Below are positions 51,965 through 60,786 of a stretch of DNA of 64,000 bases, piece after piece. Numbering within the stretch: position 1 is the stretch's first letter; every line of letters starts with the position of its first letter. This DNA is from Telluria antibiotica (GTDB lineage Bacteria > Pseudomonadota > Gammaproteobacteria > Burkholderiales > Burkholderiaceae_D), in assembly GCF_011682055.1 (NCBI RefSeq), contig NZ_JAAQOM010000007.1, positions 124,001 through 188,000 of the forward strand, given 5' to 3'. The translations under genes and the position numbers were made by a program. The notes beneath the pieces were generated by a model. It made no database searches. It had not been told where the DNA came from and saw only the letters and a list, made by a program, of their open reading frames with translations.

Positions 51965-53494
51965 ATGGAAAATCGATTGGGAAATTCGGTTCATGCCTGG
52001 GCCGATGCAGTGCGCTTGCGTATCCTGAGACGGATATTGTTGATCTTCACCCTGCTCGCGGCCAGTAGCGGAGCGAGCTACGCGGCAAGCTGGACCCCCG
52101 TGACCAACCTCGCACCCGCCGGCAGCGGCACGATGTTATTGCTGAGCGACGGGCGGGTGATGATGCAGGGCAATGGTGCTCAATGGCAAATACTATCTCC
52201 CAATGCGCTTGGCAGTTATATCGCCGGAACGTTTTCCTTGGCCGCCCCGACGAGCGTTGCGCGGCTTTATTTTGCCTCGCACGTCCTGCGTGACGGCAGG
52301 GTGTGGGTACTGGGAGGCGAATACGTCAATGGCAACCCGACATGGACGAACACGGGCGAAGTCTATAACCCGCTGACGAACAGCTGGTCCCCGATCGCGC
52401 CATACCCGCCCCAGCCTGAATGTCCATCGGGATGTTTTGGTGACGATCCATCGATGCTGCTGAACGGGGACAAGATCCTCGCCGGCAATTTGGCGAACAA
52501 CACGAGTCGGCTCTACGATATCGCGACCAACACCTGGGGACCGCCGATCAACAAGGTGAACAACGACCGGAGCGACGAAGAAACCTGGGTAAAAATGGGC
52601 AACGGGCGGGTTCTCACGTACGACCTTTTCCAAAGCATCGCCGCTGGTGGCTCATACGCTGAAACCTTCAATCCCGCAACGAATACATGGGTCGATATCA
52701 GCCCAAGTAACGGTACGGCCAACGGGACGATCCCGCAGCTGAGTAGCGCCTTCCTGGGCTATGAGATGGGCCCCGCGTTCCGTTTGCAGGATGGACGGAT
52801 TTTCCAGATTGGCGCAAACGAGAACACGGCTTTTTATAATCCGACGACAAATACGTGGTCTGCCGGACCCTCCAATCCTGGCTGGGGCGCTTATGATGCC
52901 GCTGCGGCAATCCTGCCAAATGGGCACGTCATTTTTGCCGCGAGCCCAACGTCCCGGCTTTTTAGTACGCCAACCCACCTGTTCGAATTCAACCCGGGCA
53001 CGAACACGATTACGCCGCTTCCCGGCGTGCCGGCAGCGCTCCAGAATCAGCTCGACCAGATCCCATGCTACATAACACGCATGTTGATGCTTCCTACCGG
53101 GCAATTGCTCCTCACGGACGGCTTCAACCAGTTATGGATTTATACGCCGGACGGGCCGGTGAATCCGGCAATGCGGCCTGTCGTCAATCAGATCATCAAT
53201 AATGGTGGCGGCAGTTTCACGCTCGGTGGGCAGCAGCTCAATGGCCAGTCGGCGGGGTCCAGTTATGGTGACGATGCCGAAAGCGATGAAAATTATCCGA
53301 TTATCCGCTTGACGAACACGGTGACCGGCCTGGTGTATTACACCCGTTCGACGAATTGGAGTCATACCGATGTCGGCCCAGGGCCCGAAACGGTCAACTT
53401 TAATACGCCTGCCGGCCTGCCGTCTGGCCGATATTCCGTCGTTGCGGTGGGGGCGGGGATTCCGTCATTCCCGGTATTTACCTCTGTCCCATAA
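51965..53494 (+). CDS. Secreted kelch/galactose-oxidase-like beta-propeller protein
   Basis: A 509-residue protein. The start is ATG 51965, directly after CGGAGGATAT. A signal peptide (about 20-42, RRILLIFTLLAASSGASYA) is followed by kelch-type repeats: WVLGGEYVNGNPTWTNTGEVYNPLTNSW, TSRLYDIATNTW, YAETFNPATNTW, NTAFYNPTTNTW. The C-terminal domain (about 400-509) resembles the DUF1929-like domain of galactose oxidase relatives. The copper ligands were not identified with confidence, so enzymatic activity is uncertain. It has no PEP-CTERM tail. Lower GC than the rest of the window. Cotranscribed with the PEP-CTERM gene. Confidence 0.7.
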   Translation: MENRLGNSVHAWADAVRLRILRRILLIFTLLAASSGASYAASWTPVTNLAPAGSGTMLLLSDGRVMMQGNGAQWQILSPNALGSYIAGTFSLAAPTSVARLYFASHVLRDGRVWVLGGEYVNGNPTWTNTGEVYNPLTNSWSPIAPYPPQPECPSGCFGDDPSMLLNGDKILAGNLANNTSRLYDIATNTWGPPINKVNNDRSDEETWVKMGNGRVLTYDLFQSIAAGGSYAETFNPATNTWVDISPSNGTANGTIPQLSSAFLGYEMGPAFRLQDGRIFQIGANENTAFYNPTTNTWSAGPSNPGWGAYDAAAAILPNGHVIFAASPTSRLFSTPTHLFEFNPGTNTITPLPGVPAALQNQLDQIPCYITRMLMLPTGQLLLTDGFNQLWIYTPDGPVNPAMRPVVNQIINNGGGSFTLGGQQLNGQSAGSSYGDDAESDENYPIIRLTNTVTGLVYYTRSTNWSHTDVGPGPETVNFNTPAGLPSGRYSVVAVGAGIPSFPVFTSVP

Positions 53495-53505
53495 TCAACG
53501 ATCGG

Positions 53506-53530
53506 GCCGGATGTCTTTTCGAAATCCGGC
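53506..53530 (+). promoter_or_regulatory. Hairpin between the kelch and PEP-CTERM genes
   Basis: GCCGGAT (53506-53512) and ATCCGGC (53524-53530) form a 7-bp stem with an 11-nt loop, then TGATTTTC. It may be an attenuator or mRNA end that lets less transcript through to the next gene. Confidence 0.45.
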
Positions 53531-53562
53531 TGATTTTCACGGCACACAAGAAGGGGATTTTC

Positions 53563-54240
53563 ATGAAAAAATATTTGATTAATCTTTCCAAGTACCTGGG
53601 GATGTGCGTGCTGAGCATGGGCATATCGTCTCATGCGTTGGCCGACGTTATTTTTTCCAACTTCGGCCCGGGATACACATATAACGTCAGCAGCGGCAAC
53701 GTCGTGGGCGACGGGTTCGATGGCAGCATTTACTCGGAAGGGGATAGCTTCGCGCCCATCCAGAACGCGGTGTTCGGTTCGCTCAGGATCGCGCTCTCTG
53801 AAGTCTTTCCCGGTTCCCAGGGCACTTCGTTGACGATCAGTCTCACGGCCGACAGCGGCAATGCGCCCGGCGCCGTATTGGAAAGCTGGTTGCTGGCCCC
53901 TGGCAGCCTCGGTCTGTTGGGTAACAACAATGCGCCCGTGGTGCTGAACTCGAGCCTGAACCTGATGCTTCTCGCCGGGACGGAATACTGGATTACCGCA
54001 AGCCTGGGTGGCATGGGCAATGCCGTCGCGTGGAACTGGAATTCCATTGGCGATATGAATGCCCATGCCATCAATGACGGGTCCGGTTGGTTTTCACCAT
54101 CCGGGATGACACCCGGTGCCTTCGAGGTGGATTCGGCGGCGTCAGTTCCCGAGCCGTCGACACTCGCGCTCTTCGGCGTGGCGTTTGCGGGCATCGCTGC
54201 CCGCTCCCGGCGCAAACCTCGGCACCCAGGAGCACGCTGA
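53563..54240 (+). CDS. PEP-CTERM exosortase substrate
   Basis: A 225-residue secreted protein. The N-terminal signal peptide ends near ISSHALA (residue 27). The C-terminus carries the sorting signal VPEPSTLALFGVAFAGIAARSRRK, comprising the PEP motif, a hydrophobic segment and a basic cluster. The middle is a Ser/Gly/Asn-rich beta domain of the choice-of-anchor type. Exosortase would cleave it after export and attach or release it with exopolysaccharide. No exosortase is in the window. It is 68 bp downstream of the kelch gene and behind AGAAGGGG. Confidence 0.85.
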   Translation: MKKYLINLSKYLGMCVLSMGISSHALADVIFSNFGPGYTYNVSSGNVVGDGFDGSIYSEGDSFAPIQNAVFGSLRIALSEVFPGSQGTSLTISLTADSGNAPGAVLESWLLAPGSLGLLGNNNAPVVLNSSLNLMLLAGTEYWITASLGGMGNAVAWNWNSIGDMNAHAINDGSGWFSPSGMTPGAFEVDSAASVPEPSTLALFGVAFAGIAARSRRKPRHPGAR

Positions 54241-54261
54241 ATAGTTGATACGTTGCTCCCG

Positions 54262-54298
54262 CCGGTGCCGCAAGCGACAGCGCGCTTTGCGGCACCGG
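54262..54298. terminator. Strong hairpin terminator after the PEP-CTERM gene
   Basis: CCGGTGCCGCAA (54262-54273) pairs perfectly with TTGCGGCACCGG (54287-54298), a 12-bp stem with a 13-nt loop, followed by TTTAT. It lies between the PEP-CTERM gene and the end of the convergent DUF296 gene and could serve both. Confidence 0.8.
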
Positions 54299-54307
54299 TT
54301 TATCGTC

Positions 54308-54700
54308 CTAAGCCTTCACGAACAACTCATCGAACCCCGTCGCCGGGTCGAACTCGCGGCGGAAGCGATGGCGCGGCAGCAGTGCGACGAGCACTTCGGC
54401 CGTCGTGCGCACGACGCAGCCCGGGCCGAGATGCCCACCCAGCACCCGCCCGCCGTCGTCGGCCACCGACACGTGCAGGTGCGGACCGTCCGGCGACAGC
54501 GAGCCACCCAACGTGAGGATTTCGAGGTCGCCGCGCAATTCCGTGAATTCCGACCGTCCGGCGAAGCGCAGCCGCGCGACGGACAGGCTGCCGATGCCTT
54601 GCAGGACGAAGGCGGCTTCCACGTGATGCTGCGCGACGAGGGCGTCGAGCACGGCCCGCAGGTCGTGGCCGGCGCCGATACGCAAGGGCAGGGTCTGCAT
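54308..54700 (-). CDS. DUF296 (PPC/PCC domain) protein
   Basis: A 130-residue protein. The start is ATG 54700, directly behind GGAGGACAATCAC. It forms one PPC domain with AFVLQGIGSLSVARLRF, LRGDLEILTLGGSLSPDGPHLHVSVADDGGRVLGGHLG and FDPATGFDELFV. In plants the domain is joined to AT-hooks; bacterial single-domain proteins form trimers, with unknown roles. A His pair in GPHLHVSV and GGHL may bind metal. Confidence 0.8.
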   Translation of the reverse strand: MQTLPLRIGAGHDLRAVLDALVAQHHVEAAFVLQGIGSLSVARLRFAGRSEFTELRGDLEILTLGGSLSPDGPHLHVSVADDGGRVLGGHLGPGCVVRTTAEVLVALLPRHRFRREFDPATGFDELFVKA

Positions 54701-54835
54701 GTGATTGTCCTCCTGGAGGCATTCTACGCCCGCCGGACAGGGCATTGTGAACGCGCCTCCCCACGCATTTTTCATTGCAAAAAAAACACACGTCAAGTTG
54801 ATCGTTTTGAACATTTATTTCCGCCTGAACATATG

Positions 54836-54841
54836 TATAAT
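54836..54841 (+). promoter_or_regulatory. TATAAT box upstream of the lipoprotein gene
   Basis: A perfect TATAAT lies 48 bp before ATG 54890 in an AT-rich stretch. The best -35-like sequence (TTGAAC at 54807) is spaced too far (23 bp). Confidence 0.4.
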
Positions 54842-54889
54842 CTCCAGTTCCTGAGGAGAACCGCGAAGATAAGCGGAGATGAAAAGAAG

Positions 54890-55222
54890 ATGTCAACAAA
54901 TTTCATGATTGCGGCCGCACTGGCCGTCACAATCTCCGGTTGCGCCGCTGTCGCGCCGGCCGCTGGAAATCAGTACACGAGCCGGGACGGCAAGCTGAAC
55001 ATCCGGGGCGAACTGGTTGATTCGTCGCGCGTCCACATCTTCGTCAATGGCGACAAGGTCATCGCCGACGAGGTCTCGCTCGTCACTGGCGACGGACGCT
55101 TCGACGGCAACTGGCAGGGCAAGCCTGTCAGCGCCGACTGTGCCACGGCGGCGGGCGGCAAGCTCGGTGCCACCTTGTGCACGGTCGTCGTCGGCGGCGA
55201 GCGTGTGACGCTGGCGCTGTAA
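54890..55222 (+). CDS. Small lipoprotein
   Basis: A 110-residue protein with a lipoprotein signal: a hydrophobic N-terminus and lipobox ISGC with Cys18. The mature domain contains RDGKLNIRGELVDSSRVHIFVNGDKVIADEVSLVTGDGRF and ends with a Cys pair (SADCATAAGGKLGATLCTVVV) that could form a disulfide. A GAGAT-type ribosome site is weak. I recognise no family. The gene converges on the hybrid kinase, which ends 4 bp later. Confidence 0.65.
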   Translation: MSTNFMIAAALAVTISGCAAVAPAAGNQYTSRDGKLNIRGELVDSSRVHIFVNGDKVIADEVSLVTGDGRFDGNWQGKPVSADCATAAGGKLGATLCTVVVGGERVTLAL

Positions 55223-55226
55223 CGGG

Positions 55227-57488
55227 TCAGCGGGCGGCGGACAGGTTGGCCAGCAGCTCGACCAACTGGTCGATCTCGTAGGGCTTCGCCAGCACCTGCA
55301 CGCCCGCGATCACGGCGCGCTGCTCGGTGTAGCCGGTGGCCAGTACGACGGGCAGGCCGGGGCGGCGCTCGCGCAGCAGGCCGGCCAGCTCGATGCCGCT
55401 CACCTTGCCGGGCATGACGATGTCGGAGAACACGACGTCGGCATCGAGTCCGGCGTCCAGCATGGCGAGCGCCTTGTCGCCGTCGGCCGCCACCATTACG
55501 TCGAAGCCGCAATCCTCCAGGCCGCGCACGACGGCCTCGCGCACGAGCGGGTCGTCTTCCACGAACAGCACGCGCCCGCTGCCGCGGCCCGGCGCCTGGC
55601 TGTCCGTGCGTCCGGCCACTGCCGACAGCGGTTGCTGCGAGCGCGGCAGGTAGATGTCGATCGTGGTCCCGGCGCCGACGGTGCTCGCCACCGTCAGCCA
55701 CCCGCGCGACTGGGTGGCGAACGCATAGGCCTGGGGCAGTCCAAGACCCGAGCCCTGGCCGGGCGGCTTCGTCGTGAAGAACGGGTCGAGCGCACGCGCC
55801 AGCACGTCGGGTGGCATGCCCGTGCCGGTGTCGGTCACGCGCACACGCACGTAGTCGCCGCCCGTGCGTTCCGCGGTCGGCTCCAGGGGGCAGTTGTGCA
55901 CCTCGATGGCGAGGCGGCCGCCGTCCGGCATGGCGTCGCGCGCATTGATCGCCAGGTTCAGCAGCGCGAGGTCGAACTGCACGGGATCGATGGTCACGGG
56001 CCACACGTCGTCGCCGCACTGCACTTCCACGCGCGTGCCCTGGCGCAGCACGCCCCGCAGCAGTTGGACGGAGCCGCGTACCTGTTCGGCCGGGGCGACC
56101 GTCAGCAGGCGCGCGTCCTGCAGGCGGCCGAACGACCCCAGGCGCGTCGTGAGCGCGGTGGCGCGGCTGACCGTGCGCTTGCACGTGTCGATCAGGTTCA
56201 GCACCTTCGGCTGGTTCGCGGTCAGCGCGGCCAGGTGCAGCGCCGTCGTCAGCGTCTGCAACAGGTTGTTGAATTCGTGCGCGATGCCGCCCGTGAGGCG
56301 GCCGAGGGCTTCCAGCTTCTGGCCGCGCACGAGGGCGGTCTGGGCGCGCTCGCTGGCGGCAACGGCCTCGGCCACGCGCTGCTCCTGCTCGGCCTGCGCC
56401 GTCAGGATCCGGCGGCTGGCCTCGGCCATGCGCTGCGCCACCGCGTCGATCTCGATGACGCCTTGCGGCTCGTAGCGAACTTCGCGGCCCGCGCCCAGGT
56501 CTTCGGCGCGGCGGCCCAGGTATTCGATCGGGATGGCGGCACGACGCGCGAACCAGCGCGCGGCCACCGACGCCAGCACGAGGAGCACGGCCATGATCGC
56601 CGCGAGGAACGCCGCTGCGTGCAGCGGCACGCGGCGCAGGTCCGCCGTCGGGATGCTGACGAGCACCTTCCAGTCCGACCCGGGTACGGTGCTGTAGAAC
56701 GCTTGGACGGGGATGCCGGCCAGGTTGTTGCTCGAGAAGACGCCTTCGCGGCGGGCGGCGAACTGCGCCATCGCCACGCTGCTGAGGGGGCGTCCCCGGT
56801 ACAGGTCCGGATCGAGCGTGCGCGCGACGACGCGGCCGCCGCGGTCGACGATGGTGGCCTGCCACTCCGTCGGGAAGCGCTGTTCCAGCAGCAGGCCCTG
56901 CATCGTGGCGGCGTTCACGCCCATCGACAGGAAGTAGCGAATCTGGCCGTCGATGTGCACCGGCACCTGGATCGCGAAGTCGTGGCGCCGGCCGATCGGC
57001 GACACGAACAGGTCGGACACGAGCGTGCGGTCGGCGCCGTCGCGCCGCATCAGGTCGCCGATGTTCGACGCGCGCTGCTGGGGCAGCGGCGTGCCCGGCG
57101 CTGCGCGCGTGTTGAGCAGCTGGCGCCCGTCGGGAGAGAACAGGATGATCGTCGTCTCGGCGGTCGGCGCGAGCGAGCTGGCGTGGTGGAAAAAGGTGGC
57201 GAAGTCGCCGCGGGCCAGCGCGGGCGAGTTCGCCAGCGCGCGCAGGACGCCTTCCTTCGCTTCCAGTTCGTTGTCGACCACGAGGGCGAAGGCCCGCACG
57301 GCTTCCTTGACGCTCGTCTCCTGGGCATGCCGCTCTTCCTGGTAAACGTACCCGACGGCCAGCACCGCCGCGACGAAGGCGGGCACCAGGATCGCGAGAA
57401 TCAGGAGCAGCAGTCGGGTTCGGATACGCATGAGCAGGAAGGGCAGTCGCGACAACGTTGCCTCGAAGCCCAGCATACTACCCGACAA
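55227..57488 (-). CDS. Membrane hybrid histidine kinase with receiver domain
   Basis: Up to 753 residues. A membrane segment (about 20-45) precedes a periplasmic dCache-like domain (about 55-300), a second membrane segment (about 300-320) and a HAMP-like region. Then come the HisKA box with His404 in GGIAHEFNNLLQTL, the HATPase (INARDAMPDGG, DTGTGM, GSGLGLPQAYAFATQS) and a C-terminal receiver with Asp689 in VVFSDIVMPGK and Lys in VLAKPYE. ATG 57488, 57476 and 57431 are all possible starts; none has a good ribosome site. It lies close to the HD-GYP regulator on the same strand. Confidence 0.85.
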   Translation of the reverse strand: MSGSMLGFEATLSRLPFLLMRIRTRLLLLILAILVPAFVAAVLAVGYVYQEERHAQETSVKEAVRAFALVVDNELEAKEGVLRALANSPALARGDFATFFHHASSLAPTAETTIILFSPDGRQLLNTRAAPGTPLPQQRASNIGDLMRRDGADRTLVSDLFVSPIGRRHDFAIQVPVHIDGQIRYFLSMGVNAATMQGLLLEQRFPTEWQATIVDRGGRVVARTLDPDLYRGRPLSSVAMAQFAARREGVFSSNNLAGIPVQAFYSTVPGSDWKVLVSIPTADLRRVPLHAAAFLAAIMAVLLVLASVAARWFARRAAIPIEYLGRRAEDLGAGREVRYEPQGVIEIDAVAQRMAEASRRILTAQAEQEQRVAEAVAASERAQTALVRGQKLEALGRLTGGIAHEFNNLLQTLTTALHLAALTANQPKVLNLIDTCKRTVSRATALTTRLGSFGRLQDARLLTVAPAEQVRGSVQLLRGVLRQGTRVEVQCGDDVWPVTIDPVQFDLALLNLAINARDAMPDGGRLAIEVHNCPLEPTAERTGGDYVRVRVTDTGTGMPPDVLARALDPFFTTKPPGQGSGLGLPQAYAFATQSRGWLTVASTVGAGTTIDIYLPRSQQPLSAVAGRTDSQAPGRGSGRVLFVEDDPLVREAVVRGLEDCGFDVMVAADGDKALAMLDAGLDADVVFSDIVMPGKVSGIELAGLLRERRPGLPVVLATGYTEQRAVIAGVQVLAKPYEIDQLVELLANLSAAR

Positions 57489-57520
57489 TGTCGGGCTTGT
57501 CGTGGCTTGACGGTTTTAGT

Positions 57521-59026
57521 TCAGTCCGGCCACCGCTCGTTGATGTCCGCCGCCTTGTCGAGATTGCGGATCAGAATGTCGACATAATAGGGATCGAGGT
57601 GAAGGCCGGCCACTTCGTGCAGGTAGTCGCGCACCTGGTCGATCGGCCACGCCTTCTTGTACACGCGCTCGTGGGTGAGGGCGTCGAACACGTCGGCCAC
57701 GGCCACGATGCGGGCGTACGGGTGGATGTCCTCGCCCTTCAGGCCCTGCGGATAGCCGCTGCCGTCCCATTTCTCGTGGTGCTGGTGGGCGATCACGGCG
57801 GCCGCCTTCAGGATCGGGCGCTGCGAACCGTCCAGGATCTGCAGGCCGATGGTCGGATGCTGCTTCATGACGACCCATTCCTCGGGCGTGAGGCGGCCTG
57901 GCTTGAGCAGCACCGCGTCCGGCGTGGCGATCTTGCCGATGTCGTGCATCGGCGCCGCATGCATCAGTACGGCCGTCTCGTCGTCCGGCATGCCCGATTC
58001 CTGGGCCAGCAGATGGCACACCTGGGCCATGCGGCGCACGTGGTTGCCGGCCTCGTTCGAGCGCGACTCGACGACGTCGCCCAGGCGCAGGATCAGCTCG
58101 GCTTGCGTGTCCGTGATTTCCTGGTTCAGCAGGATGTTATCGAAGGCAATGGCCACGCCCGAGCAAAATACGTCGAGCAATTGCACGTCGACCTCTCCGA
58201 TTTCCTCGACACCCTTGAGCACCAGCAGCGACGCCTTGCCGCTATTGTTCGGGAAATAGCCGACATACGTGTCGCCGTGCAGCTTGGAGATGCGGTTGTG
58301 GCGTGCCTCGTCCAGCTGGGCGATCAGTTCCGGGCCGATGGTGTGGTCGCCCACGTCGCCGATGCGCGCGAGGATCTCGTACTGGCTTTCGCCCGTGATC
58401 ACGCTGGCGCCGGCCACGCGCAGCAGCATGCTCTGCTCCAGGCGCAACAGGGCGACGACCTGCTGCAGCAGGCCGCTGGCGAAATCCTTCAGGTTGCGCT
58501 GCTTGAACAGATGGGCCGACGCGGAGATCACGCGCTCCAGGCCCTCGCGGTAATTCTGCTGGACGCGGCGGGCTTCCTCGACCTTCATGATGTCGCGGTA
58601 GGCGCGCAGGGCGGCGAACGTCGTCGTGAACAGCTTGGTGCGGTCGAGTTCCGTCTTTTCCTTGTAATCGTTGATGTCGTAATCGACGATCACGCGCTCC
58701 TCGGGCGCCTGGCCCGGCTGGCCCGTGCGCAGCACGATGCGGGTGAACTGGTTGTCCAGATCCTGGCGCATCCAGCGCGCCACTTCCAGGCCGCTGTCTT
58801 CGCGCTCCATGACCACGTCCAGGAACACGAGGGCGATGTCCTTCTCGCGCGCGAGGATATCCTTCGCCTCCGCGCCGCTGTACGCGTGCAGGAACGACAG
58901 GCTGCGCCCGTCCAGGCGGAAACGGGAGAGTGTGAGCTTGGTGATGTCATGGATGTCCGGTTCGTCGTCGACGAGCAGGACTCTCCATGGTGCAAGCTTC
59001 GGCGCGGTTGAGGACAGGAAGGACAT
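57521..59026 (-). CDS. HD-GYP response regulator (probable c-di-GMP phosphodiesterase)
   Basis: A 501-residue protein. The start is ATG 59026 behind GATTGGAT. The receiver (about 10-145) starts VLLVDDEPDIHDITKLTLSRF, with phospho-Asp in LVFLDVVME. A middle DUF3369-like region follows (about 155-310), then the HD-GYP domain with HDIGK, HHEKWDGSGYPQGLKGEDI and ADVFDALTHERVYK. The GYP signature is intact, so c-di-GMP hydrolysis is expected. It is upstream of the hybrid kinase in the same direction, 33 bp apart, so they may act in one pathway. Confidence 0.9.
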   Translation of the reverse strand: MSFLSSTAPKLAPWRVLLVDDEPDIHDITKLTLSRFRLDGRSLSFLHAYSGAEAKDILAREKDIALVFLDVVMEREDSGLEVARWMRQDLDNQFTRIVLRTGQPGQAPEERVIVDYDINDYKEKTELDRTKLFTTTFAALRAYRDIMKVEEARRVQQNYREGLERVISASAHLFKQRNLKDFASGLLQQVVALLRLEQSMLLRVAGASVITGESQYEILARIGDVGDHTIGPELIAQLDEARHNRISKLHGDTYVGYFPNNSGKASLLVLKGVEEIGEVDVQLLDVFCSGVAIAFDNILLNQEITDTQAELILRLGDVVESRSNEAGNHVRRMAQVCHLLAQESGMPDDETAVLMHAAPMHDIGKIATPDAVLLKPGRLTPEEWVVMKQHPTIGLQILDGSQRPILKAAAVIAHQHHEKWDGSGYPQGLKGEDIHPYARIVAVADVFDALTHERVYKKAWPIDQVRDYLHEVAGLHLDPYYVDILIRNLDKAADINERWPD

Positions 59027-59209
59027 TTGACGATCCAATCTCTTAGTATTCGGGAAAGAGCAATGGCATTGCATTAGAGCAGCACCAGTCCGAAATGATT
59101 GTAGTATGGGCAGCGACCATTAACAACAAGAAATATTAATGACGCAGCGCAATAAGTCACAATGTCGCAACGTGTTGCTTCCCTGTCATTTGCGCCGTGG
59201 CCGCATGGC
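59027..59209. other. AT-richer intergenic region
   Basis: 183 bp between the HD-GYP gene and the glycosylase gene, with no gene. A perfect dyad GCAAC-GT-GTTGC is at 59167-59178. Nothing else stands out. Confidence 0.5.
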
Positions 59210-59947
59210 TCATTGATATAGTTTCTGGCAGCGCTCGCACCAGAAGCTGCGCCGGTTCGTCCGGCCGAGGTGCCCTTTGTGGAACGGGATGTGGCAGCGG
59301 GGGCAGGTCTTCTGGTTATGTGCGAGCCAATGCTTCTTGAGGGTGAATTCCTTCTTCCATTCGAGGAAGTCGAAGCTGTACTGGCGCGCTTCCTGCACGA
59401 GCGCGCGCAGCTTGGCGGGCGGCAGCGCGCCCACGGTCGAGCGCGGGTCCACGCGGATGCGGAACAGCACCTCGTTCTTGATGATGTTGCCGACGCCGGC
59501 GAAGATGTCCTGGTCGAGCAGCGCGTCGCACGCGAGCGTGTCCGGCGCCGATCTTAATTTCTTGCGGGCCTTCGCGGGGTCCCACGCGTCGGACATCACG
59601 TCCGCGGCCCAGTCGTAATAGGCGTCGATGTCGCAGTCGATTTCCTTCACGGAGCACGCATAGAAATTGAGCTCGCCGCCGTCCGCGAAGCCGAGCGACA
59701 GGCGCGGGGGCTTGTCGCGTCCCTCGTCCACCCGATAGGTGCCGAACAGCAGGAAATGGATGCGCACGACCATCGTCGGCATCTGGATGAGGAAATGCTT
59801 CCCCCACGTGCGCAGCGCGATGACGGGCTGGCCGACGAGGCGCGTCGTGTCGATGGCCCACGTATTGCCTTCCGCGCGCACGATCTTCTGGCCCACGAAA
59901 CGGGCTGTCTGTTCTTTGAGGATGACCAGCGACGGGCCCTCCGGCAT
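59210..59947 (-). CDS. Fpg/Nei-type DNA glycosylase
   Basis: A 245-residue base-excision glycosylase and AP lyase. The start must be ATG 59947, because the sequence MPEGP gives the N-terminal catalytic proline and Glu3 once Met is removed. Conserved parts are LDQDIFAGVGNIIKNEVLFRIRVDPRS (helix-two-turn-helix region) and the C-terminal zinc finger CPRC(H) to CERC in QKTCPRCHIPFHKGHLGRTNRRSFWCERCQKLYQ. Similarity is closer to endonuclease VIII-like proteins of bacteroidetes and beta/gamma-proteobacteria than to MutM. Confidence 0.88.
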   Translation of the reverse strand: MPEGPSLVILKEQTARFVGQKIVRAEGNTWAIDTTRLVGQPVIALRTWGKHFLIQMPTMVVRIHFLLFGTYRVDEGRDKPPRLSLGFADGGELNFYACSVKEIDCDIDAYYDWAADVMSDAWDPAKARKKLRSAPDTLACDALLDQDIFAGVGNIIKNEVLFRIRVDPRSTVGALPPAKLRALVQEARQYSFDFLEWKKEFTLKKHWLAHNQKTCPRCHIPFHKGHLGRTNRRSFWCERCQKLYQ

Positions 59948-60140
59948 GATGTTTCCTTCGTTGTGCTCGGTTGTACCGCTTCCCGCGATTGTGCTGTCCA
60001 AGCGCCCGGCGCACCTGTGCGGCGACTAACATTTCGATACAAACTTTGACGATCTTGTAACGGACAACGGCCTGCGAACAGGCGTATAAGAATCCTATCC
60101 GGTAAAGATGACGGATGACGCAACACGAAAGGAAGACATC

Positions 60141-60632
60141 ATGAAACCGTTCATGAAAACCCTGGCCCTGGCGGGCCTGCTGGTGCTGGCCGCGGGCAAT
60201 GCATCGGCCGCGGTGAGCGTGACGTGGATCCACCCCGAGAATTTCCACGACCTGCCGTTCCCGACCTGGGAACGCAACGAGATGCTGGACCAGATCTCCG
60301 ACCACTTCAAGAAGCTGGGCGCGAACCTGCCGCCGGGGCAGGACCTGCGCATCGAGATCACGGATTTCGACCCGGCCGGCCGCCTCGTTCCCAGCATCCG
60401 CCTGGGCCGCGACCTGCGCGTCATCAGCGGGCGCGCCGACTGGCCGCGCATGGACCTGCGCTACGCGGTGGAGCAGAACGGCCAGGTGGTCAAGAGCGGC
60501 GAAGCGAAGCTGCAGGACATGAATTACCAGCAGACGTACAGCCACTACTTCGATTCGGAGCCGCTGCGCTACGAAAAGCAGATGATCGACGACTGGTTCG
60601 ATAAAACGATTGCGCCTGTGCGCAAGCGGTGA
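60141..60632 (+). CDS. DUF3016 secreted protein
   Basis: A 163-residue protein starting at ATG 60141 behind AAAGGAAGAC. The signal peptide ends in AGNASAA (about residue 24). The mature part has VSVTWIHPENFHDLP, ISDHFKKLGANLPPGQDLRIEITDFDPAGR and EPLRYEKQMIDDWFDK, which are the DUF3016 marks. Periplasmic, function unknown. Confidence 0.85.
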   Translation: MKPFMKTLALAGLLVLAAGNASAAVSVTWIHPENFHDLPFPTWERNEMLDQISDHFKKLGANLPPGQDLRIEITDFDPAGRLVPSIRLGRDLRVISGRADWPRMDLRYAVEQNGQVVKSGEAKLQDMNYQQTYSHYFDSEPLRYEKQMIDDWFDKTIAPVRKR

Positions 60633-60699
60633 TGGTGGGCGCGTCTCATTGGATTGATGCCCCGGCCTCAAATACCCACTCAACGACCGACGTCAGCGT

Positions 60700-60780
60700 C
60701 GTAGGTAGGCACCCTGTGCCCACGCGGAAGCCGGCATGACGCGAACGTCACGCGTGGGCGGAGGGCCGCCCACCCTGCGG
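60700..60780. repeat. REP/BIME-like palindromic element F
   Basis: GTAGGTAGGCACCCTGTGCC and GAGGGCCGCCCACCCTGCGG are the inverted arms, with CACGCGGAAGCCGGC and CGTCACGCGTGG between. It ends 6 bp before the stop codon of the convergent secreted-protein gene and fills most of the 154-bp gap after the DUF3016 gene. Confidence 0.82.
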
Positions 60781-60786
60781 CTGTCG

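Noticed and set aside
60055..60090. TTGTAA/TATAAG promoter before the DUF3016 gene
   Set aside because: The spacing is 24 bp, too long for a normal sigma-70 promoter.
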